Positions 51,036-60,397 are shown, counted from the stretch's first letter. The stretch is 64,000 nt of DNA from Bacteroides sedimenti (GCF_040365225.1 NZ_AP028055.1:930001-994000); one strand, 5' to 3'. The notes: generated from the letters alone by a model not told the origin. Translations and numbers: made by a program.

Positions 51036-52361
51036 ATGAATATGAAACAAGAAATTACTAAAGCGCTTCAGAACCTTCAAATTGAGAGGTTGAATCCCAT
51101 GCAGGAGGCATCTTTGAGTGCAAGTACTCAAGGTAATGATGTGATATTACTTTCGCCTACCGGTTCAGGGAAAACACTGGCTTATCTGCTTCCTTTATTG
51201 CAGGGGCTTAAACCGCAGGAACAAACAATACAGGGGTTAGTGTTGGTTCCATCGCGTGAATTGGCTTTGCAGATTGAATCGGTTTTTAAGGCAATGAATT
51301 CTGGATATAAAACCTGCTGTTGCTATGGAGGGCATCCTATTTCAGATGAAAAAAAGAGCATTCTGGGTAACCATCCGGCAATTATTATCGGTACCCCCGG
51401 ACGAATCAATGACCATTTGAATAAAGGTAATTTCTTACCCGATACAATTCATACACTGGTAATCGATGAGTTTGATAAGTCTTTGGAATATGGTTTTCAT
51501 GATGAGATGGCTGAAATAATATCTCAATTGCCTAATCTTAAGAAAAGAATGCTGCTTTCAGCAACTGATGCAGAAGAAATTCCTGAATTTACCGGATTGA
51601 ATGAAACTATAAAGCTTAATTTTCTTGTTGAAGAAGAACAATCAGCACGATTAAAACTGATGAAGGTGTTTTCGCCAGATAAAGATAAGCTGGAAACACT
51701 TTTTCGTCTGCTTTGTACATTAGGCAGCAGTTCTACAATTGTATTCTGTAACCATCGAGATGCTGTTGAGCGGGTAAGTGATTATCTGGCTTCACGAGGA
51801 CTCTACAATGAATATTTTCATGGAGGAATGGAACAACCAGATCGTGAGCGGGCTCTTTATAAGTTCCGAAATGGCAGTTGCCATGTATTCGTTTCTACCG
51901 ACCTTGCTTCTCGTGGTCTGGATATACCTGAAATAGAGAATATTGTTCACTACCACCTTCCTATTAATGAAGATGCATTTACTCATCGCAACGGAAGGAC
52001 GGCTCGCTGGGAAGCTGAAGGAAGCGCATTCATTATTCTGAATGAATCAGAAAGTCTTCCTTTATATATAGCTGATGAACCAGAAACATATGAATTGCCA
52101 GCTGTTGTTTCAAAACCTTCTAAACCTCTTTGGGCAACCCTTTATATAGGGAAAGGTAAAAAGGACAAAGTCAACAAGATTGATATCGTTGGATTCCTTC
52201 ACAAGAAAGGAAAATTAGGCAAGGATGATATCGGACAGATTGATGTAAAAGAGCATTTTGCCTTTGTTGCAGTCCGCAGAGCCAAATTTGAACAAGCTCT
52301 TTCTCTGATTCGCGGAGAAAAGATTAAGGGAATGAAGACTAAGATGGAAGAAGCCGATTAA
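51036..52361 (+). CDS. DEAD-box RNA helicase, DbpA-like
   Basis: The 441-residue helicase has the Q motif region LNPMQEASL, motif I SPTGSGKT, Ia PSRELALQ, II DEFD (Phe where most family members have Ala), III SAT, and VI HRNGRTAR. The C-terminal 75 residues (WATLYIGKGKKDKVNKIDIVG to about 432) match the RNA-binding domain of DbpA/CsdA, which targets 23S rRNA during ribosome assembly. It is monocistronic and possibly leaderless. Confidence 0.93.
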   Translation: MNMKQEITKALQNLQIERLNPMQEASLSASTQGNDVILLSPTGSGKTLAYLLPLLQGLKPQEQTIQGLVLVPSRELALQIESVFKAMNSGYKTCCCYGGHPISDEKKSILGNHPAIIIGTPGRINDHLNKGNFLPDTIHTLVIDEFDKSLEYGFHDEMAEIISQLPNLKKRMLLSATDAEEIPEFTGLNETIKLNFLVEEEQSARLKLMKVFSPDKDKLETLFRLLCTLGSSSTIVFCNHRDAVERVSDYLASRGLYNEYFHGGMEQPDRERALYKFRNGSCHVFVSTDLASRGLDIPEIENIVHYHLPINEDAFTHRNGRTARWEAEGSAFIILNESESLPLYIADEPETYELPAVVSKPSKPLWATLYIGKGKKDKVNKIDIVGFLHKKGKLGKDDIGQIDVKEHFAFVAVRRAKFEQALSLIRGEKIKGMKTKMEEAD

Positions 52362-52471
52362 TTTATTTTCAGTTGTATATAGAACCATTGAGACAATCTA
52401 GAAAGAGGCTGAGCAACATTGATAGATGAAGATATTAGTGTTGAGAACCTGCTCCGATAACGATAAAAGAT

Positions 52472-52513
52472 AATCCGACAATTCTCGAGAAATTACGAAA
52501 ATTGTCGGATTTC
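52472..52513 (+). terminator. Terminator after the helicase gene
   Basis: AATCCGACAATT pairs with AATTGTCGGATT, about 110 bases after the stop codon. The loop contains the palindrome TCTCGAGA. Confidence 0.78.
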
Positions 52514-52696
52514 GATTTATATGCTTTAAAAGTGTATTTCTGTAAATTCATAACCCAAACAGGCAATCAACAAGATTTCATTTAAACATTAAAAGGGTGA
52601 TTCAATCAGAAAGTTATCAAAAGGTAAGTTTCTGAATCAAACTAGCCTGTTTAATCTATGTTTCATCCGAAAATTAAAGTTTCGCGTGCAATATCA
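52514..52696. other. Rest of the helicase-holin gap
   Basis: Together with the terminator, the gene-free stretch is 335 bp. GATTCA...AGAAA (52600-52612) and TTTCTGAATC (52629-52638) form an imperfect stem that could end the convergent holin-like gene. Nothing else is seen. Confidence 0.4.
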
Positions 52697-53041
52697 TTAT
52701 TTCATCTTCCTGAAGATACGGTGTAACCCCCAATTTAAGAAGCATACTATAATGCTGAACATGACGACCGTTCCGAAGCTATTCACATTAAAGCTGTCAC
52801 TAAGCCAGTCGACCATAATAATTATCGCGCCGTTTACAACTACCAAAAAAAGCAAGATAGTCAGCAGAGTTGGGATAATTGATAGAAGCTCAAGCCCAGG
52901 TTTTACTAAAATATTAAAAATGGCTAACAGAATAGCAATCATAATAGCATACCATATACCTCCAGTTTCAATTCCCGGCATCAGAATAATGGTTAAAAAG
53001 GTTACCAATATTGACGAAATAAAATTTAAAGTTGCTTTCAT
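52697..53041 (-). CDS. Phage-holin-4_2-like small membrane protein
   Basis: The 114-residue protein has four hydrophobic segments (about 5-23, 28-46, 55-77 and 88-105) and the family landmarks ILLAIFNILVKPGLELLSI and NGAIIIMVDWL. It belongs to the YvlD/phage_holin_4_2 family, which is common in bacterial chromosomes and is not itself a sign of a prophage. No lysis or phage genes are nearby. Function is unknown, possibly envelope-related. Confidence 0.85.
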   Translation of the reverse strand: MKATLNFISSILVTFLTIILMPGIETGGIWYAIMIAILLAIFNILVKPGLELLSIIPTLLTILLFLVVVNGAIIIMVDWLSDSFNVNSFGTVVMFSIIVCFLNWGLHRIFRKMK

Positions 53042-53221
53042 AATTTCTTTCTTTACTATATTTTAAAAACGAAAATATGCATGAAATTGTTCGGTTTTTC
53101 CGAATATATATGAATTTATAGATTACAAAATGTTGGTATAAATATGCTTTGGGGGATAAATAGAAAGCAAAAAGCAGATATTATAATTTATTTTTATAAT
53201 AAAAAGCTTGTTACCCTAAAA

Positions 53222-53229
53222 TAAATTTG
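53222..53229 (+). promoter_or_regulatory. -7 promoter box of serC
   Basis: TAAATTTG, 57 bases before the ATG, immediately followed by the similar TAATTTCG. Confidence 0.5.
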
Positions 53230-53286
53230 TAATTTCGCAAAATCTATAAAAATAGTAAATTAATTGTATAACCAAAAAACAACAAA

Positions 53287-54354
53287 ATGAAAAAGCATAA
53301 TTTCAATGCCGGGCCTTCCATTCTTCCACAATCTACTATTGAAAATACTGCGAAAGCAATATTAGATTTAAATGGTTCGGGACTTTCTCTGATGGAAATC
53401 AGTCATCGCACGAAAGATTTTCAGGCAGTCATTGATGAAGCAGTTGCTTTGTTTAAAGAACTGTTAAACATCCCTGAAGGCTACTCTGTTCTGTTTTTGG
53501 GTGGTGGCGCAAGTCTGGAATTTTGCATGGTTCCTTTCAACTTCCTTGAAAAAAAAGCTGCTTACCTCAACACGGGTGTTTGGGCTAAAAAAGCGATGAA
53601 AGAAGCAAAAGGATTTGGCGAGGTTGTTGAGGTTGCTTCTTCAGCTGACGCTAATTACACTTTTATTCCTAAAGATTATACTATTCCTGCCGATGCTGAT
53701 TATTTTCACATCACCACTAATAATACAATCTATGGTACCGAAATTCGTAAGGATATAGATTCTACTATTCCTTTGATTGCAGATATGTCTTCGGATATCT
53801 TTTCTCGCCCAATTGATGTATCGAAATATGCATTAATATATGGTGGCGCTCAGAAGAATCTTGCTCCGGCAGGTGTAACTTTCGTAATTGTGAAAGACGA
53901 AGCGCTCGGTAAAGTAAGTCGTTATATCCCAACAATGCTTGATTATCGCACACATATAAAAGAAGGATCTATGTTCAATACTCCTCCGGTTGTGCCTATT
54001 TATGCAGCCATGGAAACTCTTCGCTGGATCAAAGCTGAAGGTGGCGTGAAAGAGATGGAAAGAAGAGCTCTTGAAAAGGCAGACCTGCTTTATGGTGAAA
54101 TCGATCGCAATAAGTTATTTGTAGGAACGGCTAATAAAGAAGACCGCTCACTGATGAATATCTGTTTCGTAATGAAGGATGAGTACAAGGACTTAGAAGC
54201 TGAATTCCAAAAGTTCGCAACTGAAAGAGGTATGATTGGTATAAAAGGACACCGTTCTGTTGGCGGATTCCGTGCTTCTTGCTACAATGCATTGCCAAAA
54301 GAAAGCGTTGAAGCGCTGGTTGCATGCATGCAAGAGTTTGAAAAATTACACTAA
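53287..54354 (+). CDS. serC: Phosphoserine aminotransferase
   Basis: The 355-residue PLP enzyme converts 3-phosphohydroxypyruvate and glutamate to phosphoserine. It starts [13 protein letters not shown], a SerC signature, and has the PLP Lys in [29 protein letters not shown] is the typical C-terminal substrate-binding segment. Length is normal. It begins the serC-serA-(small protein)-DUF1015 cluster, which supplies serine to GlyA. Confidence 0.97.
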   Translation: MKKHNFNAGPSILPQSTIENTAKAILDLNGSGLSLMEISHRTKDFQAVIDEAVALFKELLNIPEGYSVLFLGGGASLEFCMVPFNFLEKKAAYLNTGVWAKKAMKEAKGFGEVVEVASSADANYTFIPKDYTIPADADYFHITTNNTIYGTEIRKDIDSTIPLIADMSSDIFSRPIDVSKYALIYGGAQKNLAPAGVTFVIVKDEALGKVSRYIPTMLDYRTHIKEGSMFNTPPVVPIYAAMETLRWIKAEGGVKEMERRALEKADLLYGEIDRNKLFVGTANKEDRSLMNICFVMKDEYKDLEAEFQKFATERGMIGIKGHRSVGGFRASCYNALPKESVEALVACMQEFEKLH

Positions 54355-54363
54355 TATAATTTT

Positions 54364-54430
54364 TTCACCACAGGTTGTGCTGTCTTTGCATTTTAAATGA
54401 TATCTGCAGGTCAGTACTATCTGTGGTGAA
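54364..54430. repeat. CACCACAG inverted repeat between serC and serA
   Basis: TTCACCACAG and its inverted copy CTGTGGTGAA are 47 bases apart. The same ends occur in the hairpin after DUF1015 (56861-56935), so this is one of two related repeats in the same cluster. Confidence 0.75.
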
Positions 54431-54451
54431 CTATTAATAAATATATTGTTT

Positions 54452-55372
54452 ATGAAAGTATTAATCGCAACTGACAAGCCGTTTGCTAAAGTAGCAGTAG
54501 ACGGTATTCGCAAAGAGATCGAAGCTGCAGGCTATGAACTTGTATTGCTTGAAAAGTACACTGAAAAGCAACAACTTCTAGATGCCGTAAAGGATGTTAA
54601 TGCTATTATTATACGTAGCGACATTATTGATGCTGAAGTTTTCGATGCTGCTAAAGAACTGAAAATAGTTGTTCGTGCAGGTGCCGGATACGATAATGTA
54701 GATTTAGATGCCGCTACAGCTCATGGTGTTTGTGTAATGAATACTCCGGGACAGAACTCTAATGCTGTAGCCGAACTGGCTCTTGGCATGATGGTTTATG
54801 CTGTTCGTAATTTCTATAATGGTACTTCCGGCTCTGAATTGATGGGAAAGAAACTGGGAATCCACGCTTATGGTAACGTAGGTCGTAATGTAGCCCGTAT
54901 CGCTAAAGGTTTTGGAATGGAAATCTTTGCTTTTGATGCATTCTGTCCTAAGGAAGTGATTGAGAAAGATGGAGTTAAAGCGGCTGATTCTGTAGAAGAA
55001 TTATATTCTACCAGTGATATTGTTTCGCTTCATATCCCTGCTACTGCCGAAACAAAAGAGTCAATTAATTATGAACTTCTGAATAAGATGCCAAAAGGTG
55101 CAATCCTGGTAAATACAGCCCGTAAAGAGGTGATTAATGAAACTGAATTGATCAAGTTGATGCAAGACCGTGTCGACTTTAAATACGTAACTGATATTAT
55201 GCCAGCCGCCGATGCTAAATTCAATGAGAATTTTGCGGGAAGATACTTCTCAACTCCTAAAAAGATGGGAGCTCAGACTGCCGAAGCAAATATCAATGCA
55301 GGAATTGCAGCTGCTGTGCAGATTGTTGGGTTCCTGAACGACGGATGCGAGAAGTTCAGAGTAAACAAGTAA
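54452..55372 (+). CDS. serA: D-3-phosphoglycerate dehydrogenase, short form
   Basis: The 306-residue NAD-dependent enzyme begins serine synthesis. It has RAGAGYDNVD (substrate side), the NAD loop HAYGNVGRNVA, and the catalytic Arg in NTARKEVIN. No C-terminal ACT or ASB domain is present, so serine feedback of the E. coli kind is not expected. The catalytic His segment, usually TPHIGAST, reads TPKKMGAQT, with Lys for His; I recall the same change in related short PGDHs of Bacteroides and Entamoeba. I use ATG 54452, not the TTG two codons earlier. Confidence 0.92.
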   Translation: MKVLIATDKPFAKVAVDGIRKEIEAAGYELVLLEKYTEKQQLLDAVKDVNAIIIRSDIIDAEVFDAAKELKIVVRAGAGYDNVDLDAATAHGVCVMNTPGQNSNAVAELALGMMVYAVRNFYNGTSGSELMGKKLGIHAYGNVGRNVARIAKGFGMEIFAFDAFCPKEVIEKDGVKAADSVEELYSTSDIVSLHIPATAETKESINYELLNKMPKGAILVNTARKEVINETELIKLMQDRVDFKYVTDIMPAADAKFNENFAGRYFSTPKKMGAQTAEANINAGIAAAVQIVGFLNDGCEKFRVNK

Positions 55373-55400
55373 TAGCAACCTTAATCTAATCTGATTTACA

Positions 55401-55604
55401 ATGCACAAAAAGATACTTGTATACGGAATTTTGCTTTGTTACACAGTTGGCTTGATGACTTTTTCTCTGAGCAACATATTTAGAAATAGCTTGTCAGACT
55501 TTGCAAGAGGCTTTTGCGAAGGGATTTCTATTACTTTTATCTTTATCGGATTTATCTATATGTGTTGGTGTATTGTTAAAAAGAAAAACCCTTATAAGAT
55601 TTAA
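55401..55604 (+). CDS. Small membrane protein of unknown function
   Basis: The 67-residue product has two hydrophobic helices (about 5-25 and 40-60), a basic N-terminus (MHKKILVYG) and a Lys-rich end (KKKNPYKI). It fits tightly between serA (28 bases) and the DUF1015 gene (2 bases), in the same direction, which favours a real gene. I do not recognise a family, and nothing shows that it works in serine metabolism. Confidence 0.6.
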   Translation: MHKKILVYGILLCYTVGLMTFSLSNIFRNSLSDFARGFCEGISITFIFIGFIYMCWCIVKKKNPYKI

Positions 55605-55606
55605 TT

Positions 55607-56854
55607 ATGGCAATCATAAAACCTTTTAAAGGTATTCGTCCTCCACAAAACCTGGTTGAGCAGGTCGCTTCTCGCCCTTACGATGTTTTGAACTCAGAAG
55701 AGGCAAGAAAAGAAGCGGAAGGTAATGAGAAATCATTATATCACATCATTAAACCGGAGATTGATTTCCCGGTTGGAACGGATGAACACGAAGAAATAGT
55801 TTATTCAAAAGCGGCCGAGAACTTCCAGATGTTCCAGGATAAAGGCTGGCTGGTGCAGGATGATACAGAAAAGTATTATATCTATGCACAAACCATGAAT
55901 GGCAAAACACAATATGGATTGGTGGTTTGCGCATATGTGGACGATTACATGACTGGTGTGATTAAAAAGCATGAGCTTACCCGTCGGGACAAAGAGGAAG
56001 ACCGCATGAAACATGTTCGTGTGAACAATGCAAATGTGGAACCTGTGTTCTTTGCTTATCCCGAGAATGTTGCACTTGATGCTATTGTGAAGAAATACAC
56101 AGTCAATAAACCGGTTTATGACTTTATCGCCCCGGGAGATGGTTTTGGTCATCAGCTCTGGATAATAGATGATAACGACGACATTGAGGCTATCACAAAA
56201 CAGTTTGCAGCAATGCAGGCTTTGTACATTGCCGACGGTCATCATCGGTCTGCCGCTGCTGCATTGGTAGGAGCTGAGAAAGCCAAGCTGAATCCGAACC
56301 ACAGAGGCGATGAAGAGTATAATTACTTCATGGCAGTCTGTTTTCCTGCCGACCAGTTGACTATTATTGATTACAATCGTGTGGTTAAAGACTTGAACGG
56401 ACTTACTCCTCAGGCTTTCCTTTCTGCATTAGAAAAGAATTTCATCGTGGAAGAGAAGTGTACTGAAGTCTATAAACCAAACGCTTTGCATAATTTTGGC
56501 CTCTATCTGGAAGGAAAATGGTACAGTCTGACTGCAAAACCAGGCACTTATAACGATAATGACCCAATCGGCGTGTTGGATGTTACCATCTCATCAAATC
56601 TTATTCTCGATGAAATTCTTGGTATCAAGGATCTTCGTTCGGATAAAAGGATTGATTTTGTGGGAGGAATTCGTGGGTTGAGCGAATTAAGCAAACGAGT
56701 GGACAGCGGTGAAATGAAGGTTGCACTTGCTCTCTACCCGGTTTCAATGAAACAGCTGATGGATATTGCCGATAGTGGAAACATTATGCCACCCAAAACC
56801 ACTTGGTTTGAACCTAAATTACGCTCAGGATTGGTGATTCACAAACTGGGTTAA
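55607..56854 (+). CDS. DUF1015 family protein
   Basis: The 415-residue cytosolic protein starts IIKPFKGIRPPQNLVEQVASRPYDV and has DGHHRSAAA and LRSDKRIDFVGG, all landmarks of DUF1015 (YahK/SerR-like) proteins. In Bacteroidota and clostridia the gene commonly sits with serC and serA, so a part in serine synthesis or its control is likely, but the reaction is not known. It ends the cluster and is followed by a repeat-type hairpin. Confidence 0.9.
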   Translation: MAIIKPFKGIRPPQNLVEQVASRPYDVLNSEEARKEAEGNEKSLYHIIKPEIDFPVGTDEHEEIVYSKAAENFQMFQDKGWLVQDDTEKYYIYAQTMNGKTQYGLVVCAYVDDYMTGVIKKHELTRRDKEEDRMKHVRVNNANVEPVFFAYPENVALDAIVKKYTVNKPVYDFIAPGDGFGHQLWIIDDNDDIEAITKQFAAMQALYIADGHHRSAAAALVGAEKAKLNPNHRGDEEYNYFMAVCFPADQLTIIDYNRVVKDLNGLTPQAFLSALEKNFIVEEKCTEVYKPNALHNFGLYLEGKWYSLTAKPGTYNDNDPIGVLDVTISSNLILDEILGIKDLRSDKRIDFVGGIRGLSELSKRVDSGEMKVALALYPVSMKQLMDIADSGNIMPPKTTWFEPKLRSGLVIHKLG

Positions 56855-56860
56855 TATATT

Positions 56861-56942
56861 TTCACCACAGATTAAATGTCTGCACAGTTGTTCTCAATGC
56901 AAGAATGTTCTGTGCCCACGATTAATCTGTGGTGATTTTTTT
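56861..56942 (+). terminator. CACCACAG-type hairpin and terminator after DUF1015
   Basis: TCACCACAGATTAA pairs with TTAATCTGTGGTGA, with an inner GCACAG/CTGTGC stem, followed by eight T. Its ends match the repeat at 54364-54430. Confidence 0.8.
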
Positions 56943-56944
56943 TG

Positions 56945-56952
56945 TATCTTTG
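56945..56952 (+). promoter_or_regulatory. -7 promoter box of the YigZ gene (leaderless)
   Basis: TATCTTTG directly follows the terminator U-tract and ends 4 bases before the ATG at 56957. Confidence 0.6.
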
Positions 56953-56956
56953 CAAA

Positions 56957-57571
56957 ATGATGGTGAATGAAGATACATATAAAACAATTACCGAAATTTC
57001 AGAGGCTATTTATACTGAAAAAAGGAGTAAGTTTATAGCTTTTGCCATACCGGTGCAAACCCTTGAAGAGATAAAAAGCTATCTCGAACAGTATCAGAAG
57101 AAATACTACGATGCACGTCATGTGTGCTATGCTTATATGTTGGGGCATGAACGGAAAGATTTTCGTGCAAACGACAACGGAGAGCCATCCGGTACTGCGG
57201 GGAAACCAATTCTGGGACAAATTAATTCCAACGAACTTACCGACATCCTCATAATTGTGGTCCGCTACTTTGGTGGTATCAAGCTGGGAACCAGCGGACT
57301 GATTGTTGCCTACAAAGCGGCGGCGGCGGAAGCAATTGCAAGTGCCACGATAATTGAAAAAACAGTAGACGAGGAGATTACACTTTCTTTTGAATATCCT
57401 TTTATGAACGATGTTATGCGGGTGGTGAAGGAAGAGGAACCTGAAATCCTAAATCAGTCATACGATATGGATTGTGTTATGACTTTGCGTATCAGGAAGT
57501 CGGCAATGCCGAAACTAAGAGCCCGTCTTGAAAAGGTGGAAACTGCAAGAATCCAGGAAGACGAGGAGTAG
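56957..57571 (+). CDS. YigZ/IMPACT family protein
   Basis: The 204-residue protein has the UPF0029/IMPACT N-terminal domain with HVCYAYMLGHERKDFRANDNGEPSGTAGKPIL-type motif (seen around residues 58-90) and VRYFGGIKLGTSGL, then a short second domain. Such proteins are ubiquitous; the eukaryotic IMPACT modulates translation control, and the bacterial role is unknown. I use ATG 56957; an upstream TTG lies inside the promoter. It is probably co-transcribed with the flavin reductase 69 bases downstream. Confidence 0.92.
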   Translation: MMVNEDTYKTITEISEAIYTEKRSKFIAFAIPVQTLEEIKSYLEQYQKKYYDARHVCYAYMLGHERKDFRANDNGEPSGTAGKPILGQINSNELTDILIIVVRYFGGIKLGTSGLIVAYKAAAAEAIASATIIEKTVDEEITLSFEYPFMNDVMRVVKEEEPEILNQSYDMDCVMTLRIRKSAMPKLRARLEKVETARIQEDEE

Positions 57572-57640
57572 AACCAAATAGCGATGATTCTATTTGGTTA
57601 ATGCAACAAGATATATTGAATCAGAATAAAATAAACCATT

Positions 57641-58141
57641 ATGGAAAGAATTGAACCCAATAAACTGACCGAGAATTTTTTTGAGACATTCAGTAGCGAG
57701 TGGATGCTGATTACAGCGGGTGATAAAGAACATTTCAATACCATGACCGCAAATTGGGGTGGGATAGGGTATCTTTGGAATAAGCCAGTAGTCTTTATCT
57801 TTGTAAGACCGGAACGTTACACTTTCGAATTTACTGAGAAAAAAGATTATTTCACCATCTCTTTCCTTGGAGAAGAGAACAAGGATGTCCACAAAATCTG
57901 TGGAAGCAAATCAGGACGCGATACAGATAAGATAGAAGAGACGGGATTGAAGCCAATTACTACCGAACTTGGCAACGTGATTTTTGAGCAAGGGCGTCTT
58001 ACCCTCGAATGCAAGAAACTATATAGCGAAGTAATCAAAAAAGAGAGCTTCATGGATGCTGAGCTGGTAGAGAAGTGGTACACCCATAAAGGTAACCCGC
58101 ATGTGATGTATGTGGCCGAAATTGTAAATGCTTGGAAATAA
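57641..58141 (+). CDS. Flavin reductase family protein
   Basis: The 166-residue FMN split-barrel protein has TMTANWGGIGYLWNKPVVFIF-type strands (residues 31-51), RPERYTFEF and FTISFLGEENKDVHKICG. It is different from the flavin reductase at 36.9 kb. Likely NAD(P)H:flavin or small redox function. It lies 69 bases after the YigZ gene and 14 bases before the 58.2-kb repeat. Confidence 0.88.
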   Translation: MERIEPNKLTENFFETFSSEWMLITAGDKEHFNTMTANWGGIGYLWNKPVVFIFVRPERYTFEFTEKKDYFTISFLGEENKDVHKICGSKSGRDTDKIEETGLKPITTELGNVIFEQGRLTLECKKLYSEVIKKESFMDAELVEKWYTHKGNPHVMYVAEIVNAWK

Positions 58142-58155
58142 CTCCTCCCATCTAC

Positions 58156-58254
58156 CCATAAAATGAAATTTAAAAAGTAGCATAAGTCACGCACTTGCGA
58201 CTTAACTCACTTGAATACAGTGTAATACAAGTGCGTGACTTCTGCTTTTTATGG
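58156..58254. repeat. 99-bp palindromic repeat related to the 33.8-kb island
   Basis: CCATAAAAT...AAAAAGTAG...AAGTCACGCACTTG on the left faces CAAGTGCGTGACTTCTG...CTTTTTATGG on the right. The core AAAAAGTAGCA and AAGTCACGCA match the arms of the 33803-34641 island, so both belong to one repeat family. Confidence 0.75.
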
Positions 58255-58337
58255 TATTTTTAGACTTATGTAGTTTGTTTTATGATGGAAATCGGCCTAC
58301 TTCAATTCAATCCATATAGATTGAAGCAACCAAATCC

Positions 58338-60368
58338 CTAAGAAGGAAATTTCTCTTTCAGTAAATCTTCCAGCTTTATCAATTCGTCCCTGTACTGAGC
58401 CGCTTCAATGAATTCTAGCTTCTTGGCAGCATCACGCATCTGTTTCCGGATCTTTTCAATATTCTTTTCCAGTTGAGACTTGTTCATGTATTTAACAATC
58501 GGGTCGGCCGCCACATTGGTACTTGTAGGTTCCACGTAAGCCTTCGGAACTTTGGTGGCTTGTTGCTCTTCGGCACTTCCAAATACCGACATTTTCAGTG
58601 CTTTCTTTATCTGCTGCGGCACAATCCCGTTGGCTTCGTTGTAAGCCAGCTGCTTTTCCCTTCTGCGGTTGGTCTCGTCTATCGTCTTTTGCATGCTGTC
58701 AGTTATCTTATCTGCATACATAATCACTTTGCCGTTCACATTTCTTGCTGCTCTACCGGCGGTCTGCGTAAGCGAACGGTGCGAACGTAGAAATCCCTCT
58801 TTGTCAGCATCCAGAATTGCTACAAGAGAAACCTCGGGTAGGTCGAGCCCTTCACGAAGCAGGTTAACACCGATCAGTACATCGTATACACCAGAGCGAA
58901 GGTCTTCCATAATCTTTACCCGTTCCATTGTGTCTACATCGCTGTGGATATAGTTACAACGAACATTATTGCGTAAAAGATAATCAGTCAATTCTTCGGC
59001 CATACGTTTGGTTAGTGTGGTAACCAGAACACGTTCTTCTTTTTCAATCCTCAGCTGAATCTCTTCCATCAGGTCGTCAATCTGGTTCATACTGGGGCGC
59101 ACCTCGATTATTGGGTCCAGCAGTCCGGTTGGACGGATAACCTGTTCCACGACAATGCCTTCACTTCTTATCAGTTCATAATCGGCAGGAGTGGCGCTCA
59201 CATAGATGATCTGTTTTGCCATCTCTTCAAACTCTTCAAACTTCAGAGGACGATTGTCCATGGCGGCGGGAAGTCTGAATCCATATTCAACCAGATTTAA
59301 TTTTCGTGCGCGGTCTCCGCCATACATTGCCCTGATTTGAGGAACACTTACATGGCTTTCGTCAATCACCATCAGGAAGTCGTCGGGGAAGAAGTCCAAT
59401 AAACAGTAAGGTCGCGTGCCAGGTGCCCTTCCGTCAAAATAACGGGAGTAATTCTCAATCCCGGAACAATGCCCCAGTTCCCTCATCATCTCCATGTCAT
59501 AGGTCACTCGCTCATAAATTCGCTTGGCCTCGTATGGTTTACCAATGGATTCAAAGAACTTAACTTGCTCTGTTAGATCATCTTCAATTTGATGTATCGC
59601 AGCCAGGGTGCTCTCTTTGGTTGTCATAAAGAGATTTGCCGGATATATTTTATAAGCACTGAAAGAGGCCGTTTTTAATCCTGAAATAGGATCAATCTCT
59701 TCAATGGAATCAATCTCGTCTCCCCAGAAAATTACACGCAGAATATTATCCGAATAGGCAAGAAAGATATCAACGGTGTCTCCCTTTACCCGGAAATTCC
59801 CTCGGTTCAGATCTACATCGTTGCGAGAGTAAAGACTGTCTACCAATCTGCGCAGAAAAACATTTCGATTTACTGTGCGTCCCTGCTCAATTTCAATGAC
59901 ATTGTTGTAAAAGTCCGATGGATTTCCCATACCATAAATACAGGAAACCGATGATACCACAATCACATCTTTTCGTCCGGAAAGCAAAGCAGAAGTGGCC
60001 GCAAGCCTCAGTTTATCTATTTCGTCATTAATGGCAAGGTCTTTCTCGATGTAGGTATCACTACTTGGAAGATAGGCTTCGGGCTGGTAATAATCATAGT
60101 AGGAAACATAATACTCAACAGCATTATGCGGAAAAAAACTTTTAAATTCTCCGTAAAGCTGGGCTGCCAGTGTTTTATTGTGACTTAAAATCAATGTTGG
60201 CTTATTTACGTTCTTAATTACATTTGCAATTGTAAACGTTTTCCCCGAACCGGTAACACCAAGAAGTGTTTGCGAGGGAACACCTCCCGTAACACCTTCT
60301 GTAAGCTGTGCAATAGCTTCGGGCTGGTCTCCGGTGGGCTGATAATCTGATGTTAATTCAAAATCCAT
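58338..60368 (-). CDS. uvrB: Excinuclease ABC subunit B
   Basis: The 676-residue nucleotide-excision-repair helicase has Walker A GVTGSGKTFT (about residues 38-47), the beta-hairpin region YYDYYQPEAYLPSSDTYIEKD (about 90-110), helicase motifs VTTLTKRMAEEL and QTAGRAARN, and a C-terminal UVR motif (about 635-670). It is full length and monocistronic. TACCTTTA at 60390-60397 is a likely -7 box. A 22-bp-periodic TGTACA array lies 165 bases upstream. Confidence 0.97.
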   Translation of the reverse strand: MDFELTSDYQPTGDQPEAIAQLTEGVTGGVPSQTLLGVTGSGKTFTIANVIKNVNKPTLILSHNKTLAAQLYGEFKSFFPHNAVEYYVSYYDYYQPEAYLPSSDTYIEKDLAINDEIDKLRLAATSALLSGRKDVIVVSSVSCIYGMGNPSDFYNNVIEIEQGRTVNRNVFLRRLVDSLYSRNDVDLNRGNFRVKGDTVDIFLAYSDNILRVIFWGDEIDSIEEIDPISGLKTASFSAYKIYPANLFMTTKESTLAAIHQIEDDLTEQVKFFESIGKPYEAKRIYERVTYDMEMMRELGHCSGIENYSRYFDGRAPGTRPYCLLDFFPDDFLMVIDESHVSVPQIRAMYGGDRARKLNLVEYGFRLPAAMDNRPLKFEEFEEMAKQIIYVSATPADYELIRSEGIVVEQVIRPTGLLDPIIEVRPSMNQIDDLMEEIQLRIEKEERVLVTTLTKRMAEELTDYLLRNNVRCNYIHSDVDTMERVKIMEDLRSGVYDVLIGVNLLREGLDLPEVSLVAILDADKEGFLRSHRSLTQTAGRAARNVNGKVIMYADKITDSMQKTIDETNRRREKQLAYNEANGIVPQQIKKALKMSVFGSAEEQQATKVPKAYVEPTSTNVAADPIVKYMNKSQLEKNIEKIRKQMRDAAKKLEFIEAAQYRDELIKLEDLLKEKFPS

Positions 60369-60389
60369 CTTGTGTAACTCTTTAAAATG

Positions 60390-60397
60390 TAAAGGTA
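60390..60397 (-). promoter_or_regulatory. -7 promoter box of uvrB
   Basis: TACCTTTA on the minus strand, one base off the consensus, 21 bases before the start codon. Confidence 0.45.

Noticed and set aside
52697..53041. Prophage signal from a holin-like gene
   Set aside because: The YvlD/holin_4_2 family is chromosomal in many bacteria and no other phage gene is present.
56942..56956. TTG-initiated extension of the YigZ gene
   Set aside because: It starts in the terminator U-tract and covers the TATCTTTG box.
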